Below are positions 46,071 to 58,194 of a DNA stretch of 64,000 nucleotides, piece after piece. The DNA comes from Dryomyza anilis. Taxonomy: Eukaryota; Arthropoda; Insecta; Diptera; Dryomyzidae. Position 1 is the stretch's first letter. Every line of letters starts with the position of its first letter. The notes under the pieces are model-generated. The model made no database searches and was not told where the DNA came from. It saw only the letters and a list, made by a program, of their open reading frames with translations. The stretch spans positions 71,887,695-71,951,694 of the forward strand of contig OX638135.1 of assembly GCA_951804985.1 (NCBI GenBank), given 5' to 3'. The position numbers and the translations under genes were made by a program.

Positions 46071-46334
46071 CAGTACGACTTCAAATATAATCCAATGCAT
46101 GGTACGGAAATTGCGTCATGTATGCAAATAGTTAAGAATGTATGTTTTTAAATAATATAGTATATATAGTATATATAAAAATTCATTTTTTAATTTAAGC
46201 AGTAAATATAATAATAAGATGTCGTTTGCATTAATACAATACTTATTTAGTTATTGCTGGGCATGATTTATTGTATGTGGTGGTTAAAAAGGAAAATAGA
46301 AAAAATATTGGAAAAAAAGCGAATTAAGAACGTG
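46071..46334 (-). other. BEL 3' untranslated stretch
   Basis: A+T-rich non-coding sequence between the pol stop and the polypurine tract. Confidence 0.5.
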
Positions 46335-48290
46335 TCAAATAATTCGTTGGAAGAACGACCAGTTTAACAATGTGATGGTACCACGTTCGGTCAACACATC
46401 GGCTACGCGAACCCTATTGTCTTTTCCTAAATAATTTTTATTGATTCGGCCTAACCGCCATTCATTGGGTGGAAGATTTTCGTCTCTTATAACGACCATA
46501 TTATCCGTCGTAAGATTTTCTTGTGGATTTTTCCACTTGTTACGTTTATGTAACTCTTTTAAATATTAATTTTTCCATCGGATACAAAATGGTTGCTGGA
46601 GAGCTTTAAGTCTCTGCCAGCGATTTATTACAGACACAGGTTCCTCGTTAATTTGTGGGTCAGTTGGAGCTAGAAGTGGACCACCTGTAAGAAAGTGTCC
46701 TGGAGTTAGAGCCGATAAATCAGCAGGATCGTCGGACATGGATGAAATAGGTCTTGAATTTAAGCAAGCTTCGATTCTTGCCAATAATGTGGAAAATTCT
46801 TCGAAAGTATATTTTAATGAACCGGAAATCTTTCGAAAATGTGTTTTAAAACTTTTCACGCCTGCCACCCATAATCCTCCCATATGTGGAGCGCCAGGCG
46901 GAATAAAATGCCAAGTCAAGTTTTGCTAGCTAAAATTAGTAATTAAAGCATTACGAGATATTTGTAAAAAGTCGCGAGTTAATTCTTTTGAAGCACCTAC
47001 AAATGTTTTGCAATTGTCGGAATAAAGACATAAAGGGCAACCACGTCGAGAAACAAATCGTTGAAAGGTTGCTAAAAATGCAGAAGTCGTAAGAGTGCTG
47101 GTAGCTTCTAAATGGATAGCCTTGGTCGAGAAGCAGACGAAGACACAAACATATCCTTTCTGCAAATGGGCGAGTGAGGACCGTGCGTTCGACAGGCAAA
47201 ACTCCCATGAGTTGAGTGCGTAATTTTTGTTTGTGGATAACGCATGGTTTACATTTATGAATCATAGTTTTCATTAGGTTTTTAACCTTCGGTATCTAAC
47301 CTAGCACTAATTGGTTGCCACCATGATAGAAATAATATGTGTAAAATGGACCAATAAGCGTGACAGTTATAAGGGAGAATAATTGGATGTCGTTCATCGT
47401 ATGATAATATCGGTGACGAAGTTAGCCTTCCACATACTCTGAGTATACCAGAGCCGTAAAGAAAAGGATTCAAATTGAGCAAACTCCTGGGCGAAGTTAT
47501 AGATTCTTTATGCGAGAGTAATCTATATTCTAAAGAATATGCCATTTGGCAAATAATTATTAGTCGAGTTTTTACATTTTGCACTTCAATGCTTGTAATA
47601 AGAGTAGAATTTTCAGAAAATCTTGTTCGATGAGTAGGATGCGTATGATTGAAAAAACGAAAAGTGTACGGAATTACCCGAATTGCTTTCGAGAAACTAG
47701 AAAAACGATCCAGGATATCTTCGTGATTTGGAAAAAATATGAAATTAGATTGAATCGGTTTTTGCTCTAATTCAGTTTCATAGCAAGAGTTTGGAAGTTG
47801 ACTAGGCCATTCACATGTCGGCCATGCCCCCACAGATAATTCATTATAAGTTCTTGTGGTATTACTCCTCGACTTGCCAAATCAGCAGGATTATAACGAG
47901 ATTCAATATGAAACCCATTAGCCTGAGCGACACACCGAATGATTTTTGAAACGATTGGCGACAAAAGTCTTCCACTGACATGGTGGTTTTCGAAGCAATG
48001 CCAGAACAATCATAGAATCTGTCCAGAAAAACAATTTGTATTTATTTAAGTTTAATGGAGGAATGAATTTATCAACTATTTCAGCAAGAAGTACCGCACC
48101 ACATAGTTCAAGTTTTGGAATAGAAATAGTTTTTACTGGTGCAATTTCTATCAGCCAGTAAATGTGTTGTGATAGGACCTACGTGTGGATTTATGCGAAC
48201 GTAAATAGTAGCTGCGTACGCTTTTTCAGAGGCGTCGCAAAAACAATGAAATTCAATTTCGGAATTTGAGGAGAAGCTTCTTCTTTGCGT
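46335..48290 (-). pseudogene. BEL/Pao pol 3' half: RNase H fragment, integrase and C-terminal domain
   Basis: Minus-strand order is diagnostic of BEL/Pao pol. RNase H sequence begins IEFHCFCDASEKAYAATIYV (about 48270). YNPADLASRGVIPQEL follows near 47880. The integrase zinc-binding region (LNPFLYGSGILRVCGRL, then HPIILP) is near 47430, and KCKPCVIHKQK near 47250. The core has YSDNCKTFVGASKEL with the second Asp (about 47020) and PPGAPHMGGLWVAGVKS (about 46880). The C-terminal domain ends near 46335 with NLPPNEWRLGRI and RVRVADVLTERG. The integrase is dead: PFA is joined to KGYVCVF, so the segment with the first Asp is deleted, and the catalytic Glu of the usual GGLWEA is Val. Several frameshifts separate the pieces. 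Confidence 0.88.
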
Positions 48291-50052
48291 CCAAATGGAC
48301 CAGTTAAAATCCACCCAAAGATGGTTTCTTGCGCTAATAAGGAATCGCAAATATTTCGTTTTACTCCATCAAGTAAAATGGACGGAAAAAAGATCACCAC
48401 CGATCAAAAGATCTATGTGTGTGCTCTTGAAAAATTCGACATCAGCTTACTTAAATTAATATTTGAAAAATTTGAAAGACTTGATGGATCTAAGGAAACC
48501 GTTGGCAAATTTTCTATAATATTTGGAAGAACTAATGCTGATGCCTCAATGGAAATATTAGAATTGAATTGTGAACTTAAAATAAATGAACACACTTGGT
48601 TTGCTTTTGCATTATTCAATTTAAAATAATCTATTAAATGGTGTATTCGTAGAACCGCTGTACCTAACAACACATCCTTAGACCCAGAAGCAAAAGAAGT
48701 ATGAATATTATTAGGAATATTATTATGAGTACATTCTTCAGTGGACTGTATTATTGTTGCATGCGAACGTTGCATGTCCGAATTTTTATTAGAATTAGAA
48801 CTATTTTTTGGAATAGGTCTAGGAATAGTTCTGGGAATAGGAGCAAAATTTGACGAATTTGAATTAAAAGCATCATTATATAGTAGGCTATGATGACGCT
48901 TACGACATTTAAAACAACTGAATGGACTTCTGCAATCCTTCACTGCATGTGTTTTAGCGAAACAATTTAAGCAAAGACCTTGTTTTTTAATGGACATAAG
49001 TCTTTCATTTTGATTCATTGCCAAAAATTGTGGACATTGACGAATTGCATGCTGTTCATTGGATAATAAATGGCATACTGGATTAAAAACATTAGCTTGG
49101 AAAGTGCTAACTCTTTTTTGGAAATTATATGGTTTAGAAACATTTGTTTGTTTCGGTGAAACAGCCCTTGTATTATTTGAGCACTTGATATCCGATACCG
49201 TTCCAAGTGCTTGGTATCGGATGATCAAAAACTGATCTAATTCGTCCCACGTTGGAATATCCGTCTTATTGCTGAGTGATTGTTCCCATAGAGCAGGTGT
49301 TGCGTCAGGCAACCGAGAAGAACAAAGAAAAACAAGTACCGAATCCCAGTTATCAATATTTATGTTGTACATTTTTAAAAAATAAGTAGAATTTTGGAAA
49401 TCTCGTTGAAGCTTCTTTATTGCATTGCCAGATTCGGAATTTACTGTGGAAAGATTAAAAAGGATGCGAAGCTGACTATTCACTAGAATGCGTTTATGCG
49501 TTTATTGTTCCATGCTGGTGGAAAACCATCGTTTGGAATAGGGGACTTTTTCACGATCTTACGAGCTTCGCCTCGTGGTTATTGTTTATGTGAAACAATT
49601 TTTCTACTGGTGTCAATCTCGAATCATTAATATAGACCGCCGTGAACATATCACGGAACGATGACCATGACAGGTAGTCTCCATTAAACACTTCGGTATC
49701 GGTATAACAGCAGCGACACCTAACGAGGTAGAGGACAAGTGTTGAATGTGCTCTCCGATTTTCGCGACGCAGCTCACATATGTTTGGTATGAAGATATCT
49801 CTCCTTAACTGGTTCGATGTCCATATCACTTGCAGAGGCATCACCATCCTTCGGAGCTCCCATTTCGTAAAGACATTCTTCGTATAATGTTATAACCTTG
49901 GCCCATATATCCTTCATCTCATCACGATGAACTTCAAGAGAATATCGTGTAGATCCTGCCACAAGCGCGTCATTAAAGTCGGCAAAGAATTTGACTAAAC
50001 TGTCTGTTAAGCGTATAAAAGCATCTAAGTTAGGCATCGCGATGCGAAACAA
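48191..50052 (-). pseudogene. BEL/Pao gag and protease, joined to RNase H by an RT deletion
   Basis: Gag starts at ATG 50052 (MFRIAMPNLDAFIRLTDSLV). It shows the DUF1759-type segment FNGDYLSWSSFRDMF near 49660 and, in the 49483-48413 frame, zinc knuckles CLNCFAKTHAVKDC and CFKCRKRHH near 48940. The protease end reads FPSILLDGVKRN and LLAQETIFGWILTGP (about 48390-48300). Immediately after that, near 48280, the sequence is already RNase H, so the whole reverse transcriptase is missing. Frameshifts lie near 49810, 49530 and 48410. No 5' LTR abuts the gag. Confidence 0.86.
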
Positions 50053-50547
50053 TAAACAAAAAAAGTAATAGGCCGAAGTTAATCCAACGAAGTAGCAGCA
50101 GCTTTCTTTTCAAAAATCAGCACCTCGTTTCAAATGAGTTGGTAATTGCAAAAATTATTTTTTGCAAGAGTAGTAAATTTAAGGAAATAAAAGAATTTCA
50201 AATTTAATGCCACATTGACATCAATTAGAATATAGGAAAATCAAAAAAAGAAAAATATATTCTTCACTTTAAAACAATATTGCTCAGGAGTATGGAGTTT
50301 CCAAATCCCAAACAAATCGACAAAATTTTGTAAGTTATCGAAATATAAAAGTTGAATAAACCAAAATCAAAACGTAAAAAAAATCGATAACCCTGTAATT
50401 AAACACAACAAATTGTATCAAAGCAGATGTTTTTGGAAAAATAATAGTAACACAAAATACTTTTTGTATTTCTTTTTTATATAAAGGTCAGTAATAGTAC
50501 ACAATAAAATAGTGTTTGTATTTTAATAATCGTATTGGAAATATAAC
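50053..50547. other. Possible BEL leader; 5' LTR absent
   Basis: The 5' leader and LTR of the BEL element should start here. I see no TGTTGACG...GTCACA sequence and no clear PBS, so the element is 5'-truncated or split by later insertions. Confidence 0.45.
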
Positions 50548-51233
50548 CAGTTGGGAAGGTTAGATCACATGGGAAATTTTAAAGTAAGGACATTTTATAG
50601 TAGGTGTAATTATGATAGTTAGGATTATCAAAATTATAGTCGGTCTAAGCCGACTATAAATACCCTACACATATGTGTGGTTACCATTCAAAGTGATATA
50701 TAGCTGACCAGGGTATACGAATCCTGAAAATAACTACAAACATTCAATCGCTGAAGAATTTCCATTCATTTGATACCCATATTTACAAATGGGTAGGTGT
50801 ACCGAATTTCGATTTTTTTTTTGTGAACCACAAGTCTTTTTGCCGGAAAACATTATTATCATGTATTTGAGCATGATATCAATATATATTTGACCAAAAA
50901 AGTTTACCTAAGCACGTATACATAAAAATTGATCTTTATATGTACATTTTATATGAGGTATTTGAACATAAGTGGACGGATCATAGGTCGCAATGAACCG
51001 ATCTCGCCAATTTTCGCACATACAGCGTAGGTATATTAGTAATCTAAGTTATAAGTTTCATTTATCTAGCTCTTCAATTTTAAAAGTGGTAGGGATTTCA
51101 ACAGACAGACAGACGGACAGACAGACGGACATCGCTAAATCGACTCAGGAGGTCATGCCGGAGATGCTTCCTTCTGGGTGTTACAAACGGCGTACCAAAC
51201 TGAATATACCCTTTCACTCTTGGTGTAGGGTAC
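50548..51233 (-). mobile_element. DINE-1/INE-1-like element, copy 1
   Basis: Read on the minus strand it starts TACCCTACACCAAGAGTGAA and includes GTTTGTAACACCCAGAAGG and a CTGTCCGTCTGT microsatellite. Near its end is a hairpin, TAGTCGGCTTAGACCGACTA. This matches the layout of the Drosophila DINE-1/INE-1 (Helentron-related) elements. About 690 bp, no coding sequence. Two more copies at 58195-58899 and 61047-61756. Confidence 0.72.
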
Positions 51234-52565
51234 AAAAATAATTTTAAATGCCGAAAAATGTTCGACACACGTATCGTATCAAATTATAAATGTCAATAAA
51301 ATATCTAAAATGTTGCAAACACAAATTTGGATTGCATGCAACGCATGGAATACGAAAAATTTTCAAATATAAATGTATATATTTATTTTAACTAATTTGA
51401 TTTTTATTAGATTTTGTAATACTTTAAAATTTTAAATAATTATGCCCTTTTTCCTTTTACAAAATCGAGTTTTATTTAATAGAAATTATTCAAATTGATT
51501 TCACAAAATATTTAATGAATTGGACTTTTCTTTTATCAATAAATAACTGCACCGTATTTCAAATGCTTTAAATTATTTAAGAATTTTAAAAATATTTTTT
51601 TTATTCTTTAATGGTTATTTAATTAATTTTTAATTATTTTGTGCAAGTAGCAACAATTTAAACACCAGCAACGATTTATAGTTGATAATTTTTAATTAAT
51701 TCGAATTTTTTTTTATCCAATTTTTTAAATTTCAATTTAAATTTAATTTATTTAAAATAATTATTTCGAAATTATTTAAAAAATTTTAATAGTATTTATT
51801 ATATATTGGATGTATTGATGATATATACGAAATGATGTGAAAAGAAAAAATATAAAAATGATAAATGGTAAATATTATCAAACATAAAAAAATATATGGT
51901 CAGATAAGGGTTAATTATATTTTTGGAGAGAAATGCAATTATTTAAGTGTAATGACAACGTTGCTTTGCTACCAAAATCGACTAATTGATTCTCTTTTAC
52001 TTATTGCATTTGCGCTAATTTAATGCTTTGGACTTGTTGAATTTCAATCACGTTGCAAATGCTAAGAATATAGAGAGCGAGAGAAAGTGGAGTCTTTACT
52101 CACTATACTAACTGCATTTTATGCTTTGATCATTACTAACACTTTTAAATGTAGTTTCTCATGCTGAGATAAACTTGAAATAGGTAAAACTGTGTTTTCG
52201 AACAATTTGATTTTCGAAAAAGCATACACACTTTAATGAGTATGTACATGCATCTGCATATGATCAAAATTTACAAAAATGGATACGTAAATGAGTAAAT
52301 GGCGTAGTTGCGTTACGTAACAAATCCACTTGTTATAATAACATAACGTAACTAACTTTATTCAAAATCTATAATCTTTTAAAATTTATTTAATTTTATA
52401 GGGATTTTTGTAAATATTACAAAAATTATTTATTTAATGAAAAATATTTGTAGAATTTTATGAATTTTTAATTTTAAAGCAAATTCAAAATTTTAAAAAA
52501 CATTTCAAATTTTAAATAATTTTTTTTTGTAATGATTTATATGAACAATATATATTTATTTTTAG
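51234..52565. other. No gene recognised
   Basis: Very A+T-rich with many poly-T/poly-A words and no domain-bearing frame. Confidence 0.5.
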
Positions 52566-52713
<148 letters not shown>

Positions 52714-52763
52714 TTATTTTTGAATTTAGCAATATTGGAAAATAAAATGGTTTTGTTCAACTT

Positions 52764-53016
52764 CAACGTAGCCGCGGTAGCTCATCTTTTCATAGAAACA
52801 TTTTTCTATACCGCGCTACCTCTCGGCAGTAAATGGCAAACCTACGAGAGTAAAACATTACCTATGAAAAGCTCTCAACCGCCGTTCGGATTCGGCAATA
52901 CACTGTAGGTCCCACCACTTTGAGTACAAATATAACACGCACAGCTCAAAATGGTGAGAGAGCTCGGCCGAAGTTCTAAACAGGACTGTAGCGCCAAACT
53001 ATTATTATTATTATTA
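52764..53016 (+). mobile_element. SINE copy 1, tRNA head deleted, with target duplication
   Basis: Flanked by TTTGTTCAACTT (about 52752-52763 and 53017-53028), a 12-bp duplication typical of LINE-mobilised SINEs. It begins GCCGCGGTAGCTCATC and lacks the rest of the tRNA-like head seen in the copy at 55846. The body has CTCTCGGCAGTAAATGG, CCGCCGTTCGGATTCGGCAA and GGTGAGAGAGCTCGGCCGAA, with an (ATT)n tail. Confidence 0.82.
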
Positions 53017-53028
53017 TTTGTTCAACTT

Positions 53029-53724
53029 TAAAAACTATGCTGCAGCAAGTACTTTTAATAATTTTTTAGAGAACTTTCAATAAAGCGCATGCAATTTATA
53101 TATAAGACTTTATACATAAGAAAAAAAAAACGTTTGACATTACGTTAAATTTCACTTTTATTTACTAAATTTTTAATGTGGTGTCCTATAATATGTTAAT
53201 CCTTTTCCTATTTTAATCCGTATTTTCTCCTACATGCACTTTTTTTAACTACAAACTTTTAACTTTTTTGTTCTTTTATTTATTTAGGAATTTTAGCGTA
53301 CTTTTTAGAAATTTAACTTATTTTTTTTTGTTTTTAGAATTTTTTTATTATTTTGTATAATTTTGCGATTTTTTCACTTTTTATCTTTGCTATGACTGCC
53401 GTTCTTCAAATATTGAAAAACCACTTGTTTTAAACACTGTGCTTAATATATGATAATTGCACTTTCATATATTACTATTTTATTTTTTGACAATTTGTCA
53501 CTCGCGGACAGCTAACTAATTGCTCGCACTAACTATCATGGACTAGCATATGAAATAAATTATAATGCAAACGAACCTTATAACTGATGATAGTATGATG
53601 AGAGTCTGGATCTTTGATTGCTCTCTGGATAATCGAAATTCTTTCCCTCGAGAATACTTGGATTCTAGAGAATTGTTGCAAATGATGACGAAAAATCGGA
53701 TCATTCGGATCGTTTAGGACCAAT
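53029..53724. other. No gene recognised
   Basis: A+T-rich. A minus-strand frame at 53529-53723 starts next to the isolated BEL LTR and could be leader sequence of that insertion. It has no recognisable domain. Confidence 0.4.
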
Positions 53725-53920
53725 GTGACGGTTGTAACGAGATTTTTTCAAGAGGAAAAGCCTTGGATAAGTATTGAGACAATTAGACCATGGAAAATGA
53801 TAGATATAATAAGCAGAAATAAATGTAGATAAATATTATATTTTTTGACAGTGGAAAGCGCCATCTGCAGGAAATGGATTTAATTAAATGTCTAACCATT
53901 TGCATACATTTGTACGTCAA
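53725..53920 (-). mobile_element. Isolated BEL LTR, internally shortened
   Basis: On the minus strand TGTTGACGTACAAATGTATG to ACAACCGTCACA, matching 45750-46055 but about 110 bp shorter through at least two internal deletions. No 5-bp target duplication is visible (ACCAA and GTTAG flank it). It may be a recombined solo LTR. It may instead be the displaced 5' LTR of the element at 45750-50052, with 3.7 kb of later insertions between. Confidence 0.72.
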
Positions 53921-54002
53921 CAGTTAGAAAAAAATGATGTTTACAGAATTTGTTTGTTACATCATAGTTAATTCAAATACTAAAAAAAAAATATATATAT
54001 CA

Positions 54003-54612
54003 GGGCCATTCCACACCAAATCGACCAGCGGTTGGAACTCACCTTCTTCGATTTCAATGAAATTTTGGCAACTGATAAAGGGTATCGAGACATGCACTAA
54101 ACAATTATTTTTTCCGACCACTACTTCCAGAGATACAGTGGCTCAAAGTTGAAAAAAAAGAGCCAAAAATCACTTTTGTACTGTTGTTCATATTTAAATA
54201 TCTCTTGAACTAGAAATGGTAGACATTCCGTTAATGGCTCGTTTAAAAGCTTTAAGGACAACAATTTTGAAGTGCAAGGATAATGACCACGGGCCACATG
54301 TTACCGTTTGAAAATTACAACTTAATTTTTCTAAAAGCTTGTTCTATTAGCTTTAAAACGAGCCATTAACGAAGTTTCTACAATTTCTAGTTCAAGAGAT
54401 ATTTAAATATGAGCAACAGTACAAAAGTGATATTTGGCACTTTTTTTCCAACTTTGAGCCACTGTATCTCTGGAAGTAGTGGTCGGAAAAATAAAAAAAA
54501 AATGTTTAGTGCATGTCTCGATACCCTTTATCATTTGCCAAAAGTTCATTAAGATCGAAAAGGTAAAATCTCAAATTTGACTTTTTTTGGTCGATTTGGT
54601 GTGGAATGGCCC
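54003..54612. mobile_element. 610-bp foldback element with 4-bp target duplication
   Basis: Arms of about 250 bp are reverse complements, from GGGCCATTCCACACCAAATC to the mirrored GATTTGGTGTGGAATGGCCC. ATCA flanks both sides (53999-54002 and 54613-54616). Inner landmarks (ACTACTTCCAGAGATACAGT, AATATCTCTTGAACTAGAAA) appear in both arms. No coding sequence. Confidence 0.85.
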
Positions 54613-54659
54613 ATCAACTAAAAATTTAAACAAAAACTGCATTATGAAAAATCCTAATG

Positions 54660-55110
54660 GTGTAATACAAAATGTCAATGTTATTATTTTTTTTAATAAT
54701 TCTGATAAATTTTATGTAAAATTAATATAATATTTTTCGACTAACATATAAATTGTAGAAGATACAATTAAAAACTAATTTTTATATGCTTTTATAAAAT
54801 AAATTTTGAAAACACCCTATATATCATTGGATTAAAAATTGTATTACAATAAAGTATGCAACGTGTTCAATTTATTTTTATGTTAATTATGTTTATTAGA
54901 TATTTAAGAGAAGTTAGCGACTCATTTTAAATCTGTAGCAAGATGGCGAAAATGGGTGTGAACTATCTAACAAAAGTATATGTAAAAATCGGCGAATAAA
55001 TTATTGATGGTTGGATCGAAATTTTGATAATTCCATTGAAATCAAGATTCCAAAATTTCATCAAAATCCAACCAAAAATAAAAAAGTTATTCAACTTTAA
55101 TCAGACCTAC
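54660..55110 (-). repeat. Dispersed repeat D, uninterrupted copy
   Basis: Reverse of 43868-44148 plus 45331-45425, contiguous here. It serves as the empty site for the 44149-45330 foldback insertion. Confidence 0.7.
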
Positions 55111-55334
55111 CTACTAATCGAAAAAAACGTTATGATTTAATTTCAGTTAATAAAAAAAAATTCCGCTAATCAGTTCTTATCCACTACACCCAATAATTGT
55201 TTCTTAGATATCCAATGTATCTAATAAATATACTTTAACCGCGGGCCTAGGCAAAATATAGCGGTAAATATCGTCTACATTAAGAAATTCGTATATAACG
55301 CAAGTTTTCAGAGATTTTTTTATATATACCTTTA

Positions 55335-55484
55335 AGCTCGAATCACACGATTGAATAAACAGTAAACTTTTCAATAAATTTTCAAATAATTTTAATATCA
55401 TATCATAGGCAATCACACTATTGATATTTTGTTTTGAAAATTGATTCAAAAGTTGACTGTTTATTCAATCGTGTGATTCGAGCT
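55335..55484. mobile_element. 150-bp MITE with TTA target duplication
   Basis: TIRs of about 36 bp start AGCTCGAATCACACGATTGA and end with the mirrored TCAATCGTGTGATTCGAGCT. They are near-perfect and flanked by TTA (55332-55334 and 55485-55487). A 3-bp TTA duplication would fit PIF/Harbinger-type MITEs, but the tip is not diagnostic. Confidence 0.82.
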
Positions 55485-55845
55485 TTAGTATTTGGAGTAG
55501 GATATCTTAAATTTTATATATAGTGCAAAGAAAACGTCTGAAAATTTTCACAAAAAATTATAAAACATATAATTGGTAAAGTTGTCCCGAGTTATATGTG
55601 ATTATATTGTCAAAAAATGCATTATTTTTATACATTTTTACTTTAAATATAATTACTCAACAGAACAAAAATAAAATTCTATAATAATGAAATGCTTTAT
55701 TTTTTACGTATTTAACAAAAAAATGTTATGGTAGGGAAACAACCGAGTTGATTATCCAATATACAACAACACTACTCAAGAAAACGAAAAATAAAAAAAA
55801 AACGGACTTTATCAACAACGCATATTTTAAAATGTAGTAAAAACT
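55485..55845. other. No gene recognised
   Basis: A+T-rich spacer. Confidence 0.4.
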
Positions 55846-56214
55846 AGCGTCGGTAGCTCGTCTGGTTAGTGCGTTGGACTACGAGCGAAAAGTCGCTGGT
55901 GCGTTCGACTACGAGCCGAAAGGTCCGCGGTTCGATCCCCAGCGACTACCAACATCTTTTTCATAGAAAACATTTTTCTATGCGACGCTACCTCTCGGCA
56001 GTAAATGGTAAACCTACGAGAGTAAAACATTGTCTATGAAAAGCTCTCATCCGCCGTTCGGATTCGGCAATAAACTGTAAACTGTACAATAAACTGTAAA
56101 CTGTCCCACCAATTTGAGTACAAATATAACTCGCACAGCTCAAATGGTGAGAGAGCTCGGCCGAAGTTCTATACAGGACTGTAGCGCAAAACTATTATTA
56201 TTATTATATTATTA
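55846..56214 (+). mobile_element. SINE copy 2 with tRNA-like head
   Basis: The head GTCGGTAGCTCGTCTGGTTA supplies box A, and GGTTCGATCCCC (55929-55940) is box B of the RNA polymerase III promoter. An internal duplication inserts a second GGTGCGTTCGACTACGAGCC after GTGCGTTGGACTACGAGC, so the A-B spacing is about 30 nt longer than in a tRNA. The body and (ATT)n tail match 52764-53016, with a small ACTGTAAACTGT expansion near 56075-56102. Confidence 0.82.
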
Positions 56215-56587
56215 AATATAGAAAAAAAGTTTCTAATTTTAGTTTGGGCAATGCTCTTGATAACCATATATCGCTTTCTTCTTTATCATTAGATCCGAAA
56301 TTCTAAAAAAAATCATCTAAAAGTAGTCTATAAAATAAAAAATTAAAAAGTTTTCGTGATACTATTAAATCAACAGTCTTACATTTTATTACAATTTTAA
56401 TTTAACAAGACATCGAGTTATTCTAACCTATGTAAATGTAACATTATGCAATTATTACATTAACGATTCAGAATGTTGAATCAAACAGATAATCCACGTT
56501 CAGTTAAAAATTTGTACTATTAATAATTAACATTATGAAAAATAATAATAATTAAATTCATGTACCATGTTAACAACTAACAATATT
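56215..56587. other. No gene recognised
   Basis: A+T-rich spacer. Confidence 0.4.
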
Positions 56588-56721
56588 AGCGTTACCAATA
56601 ATCAAAAATGATGTCCAACTTAAGATAGTAGTCGATTTTGACATAAATTTATATGGAAGATTGGTCAAAAAGCAGACTATTTGTTAAAGCTGTACATTAT
56701 TTTTTGATTATTGGTAGCGCT
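56588..56721. mobile_element. 134-bp palindromic MITE-like element
   Basis: Ends AGCGTTACCAATAATCAAAA and the mirrored TTTTGATTATTGGTAGCGCT pair over about 27 bp. No clear target duplication. Confidence 0.6.
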
Positions 56722-57323
56722 GTATGAATCTGTTTAAAAAAAATAACATGAAATCCGTTTAATTTCTTTTTAAATTTACATATACACTTTTTTGATATTT
56801 TTCCCTGAGTGTAGTGGTTATAACGGCTTAAATTAGAAATTTTCATAAATATGTTACGTAATAGGAAAAAACTGAGTATGCAGTCAAAATCAGCATACAC
56901 GATTTATATTACATTGCAGTTTGGGATATCTCCATACGAATATTTTTTTCTCGTTTCTTGAGTAAAGTGTTATTGAGTAAAGTTATAATCGACTCTAATT
57001 TGGGTGTTTCCTAACCAAATGTAATAAAATATATTTTATTAAATCGGTAATAAATGACACATTTCACGATCGTACAATTATTTATTTGATCTGTTGAGTA
57101 CATATTTTTAAATTAAAAATGTATGAAAAACTGTAATTTTTCAACAATATAATCACCTATAACTACGGTATAAATTTACCGAGTATGTGTTTTACATTTT
57201 TTTTGTGAAAGGATTACGACGTTTTCTTCTATTCCTTCTATATTCAAAATTTTGAAAATCATACTCCGAATACTAAAGTTATAAATAATTTAATCTCTTA
57301 AAACGAGCGTTTTATAAGAATTT
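56722..57323. other. No gene recognised
   Basis: A+T-rich spacer with no domain-bearing frame. Confidence 0.4.
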
Positions 57324-57927
57324 GCACTAACCATTTTTTTTCCTACTACTACTTCCAGAGATACAGTGGCTCAAAATTGGAAACAAGGGCCAAAAATCAC
57401 TTTAGTATGGTTGTTAATTTTTAAATATCTCTTGAACTAGAAATGCCAGAAATTTCATTGATGTCTCGTTTTAATGCTAATATAACAAGTTTTCAGAACA
57501 ATTAAGTTGTCATTTCTAAACGTGAACGTGACGAAAATTTACGATTTTTTTCAGAATTTTTAAAAGGGTCCTTTTTAAAGACCACAATTTTGACGAGCAA
57601 AGATAATGACCATGGGCCACATGTTCACGTTTAAAGTTACAACTTAATTTTTCTAAAAGCTTTTTCTATTGGCTTTAAAATGAGTAATTAAAGGAGTTTC
57701 TAGTATTTCTAGTTCAATAGATATTTAAATATGAACCACCATACAAATGTGATTTTTTGCCTTTTTTTCCAAATTTGAGCCACTGTATCTCTGGAAGTAG
57801 TGGTCCGAAAATATAAAAACAAAATGGTTAGAGCATGTCTCGATACCCTTTATCAGTTGCCATTAAATTCGAAAAGGAAAAAATCTCAAATTTGACTTTT
57901 TTTGGTCGATTTGGTGTGGAATGGCCC
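57324..57927. mobile_element. Foldback element, second copy, left tip missing
   Basis: Same family as 54003-54612. The right tip GATTTGGTGTGGAATGGCCC is intact; the left end begins inside the arm at GCACTAACCATT, so the outer 85 bp or so are lost. The interior is diverged and longer, including AAGTTGTCATTTCTAAACGTGAAC-like sequence not seen in copy 1. Confidence 0.78.
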
Positions 57928-58194
57928 ATATATGTCAATATGCTCCAGAGCTGCATGAATGAAGATTTATAAATGAGTTTTTAAGTTTTAAAATATATCA
58001 CAAAATAAATATTTGTGTTTGTTTTTTTTATCTCTCGTTATTGTATTTTATTTATTTTGTCTTTACCTGTTTTAAAATATTCAGTTTTAGTTTTAGTTTT
58101 ACTTTTATTGATTTTTTTTTGTTATATTTAAATTAAGTTATTTGTTTTACCGGCTCAAGGTCCAATTAAAAATACACTTTATTTGTATTTTAAT

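Noticed and set aside
55846..55960. Functional tRNA gene
   Set aside because: Boxes A and B are present, but the head has an internal duplication and continues into a SINE body with an (ATT)n tail.
58150..58170. Relationship between the foldback and the Penelope end through GCTCAAGGTCCA
   Set aside because: Only 12 bases are shared (44290 region and 58153) with different flanks, which is not enough to link them.
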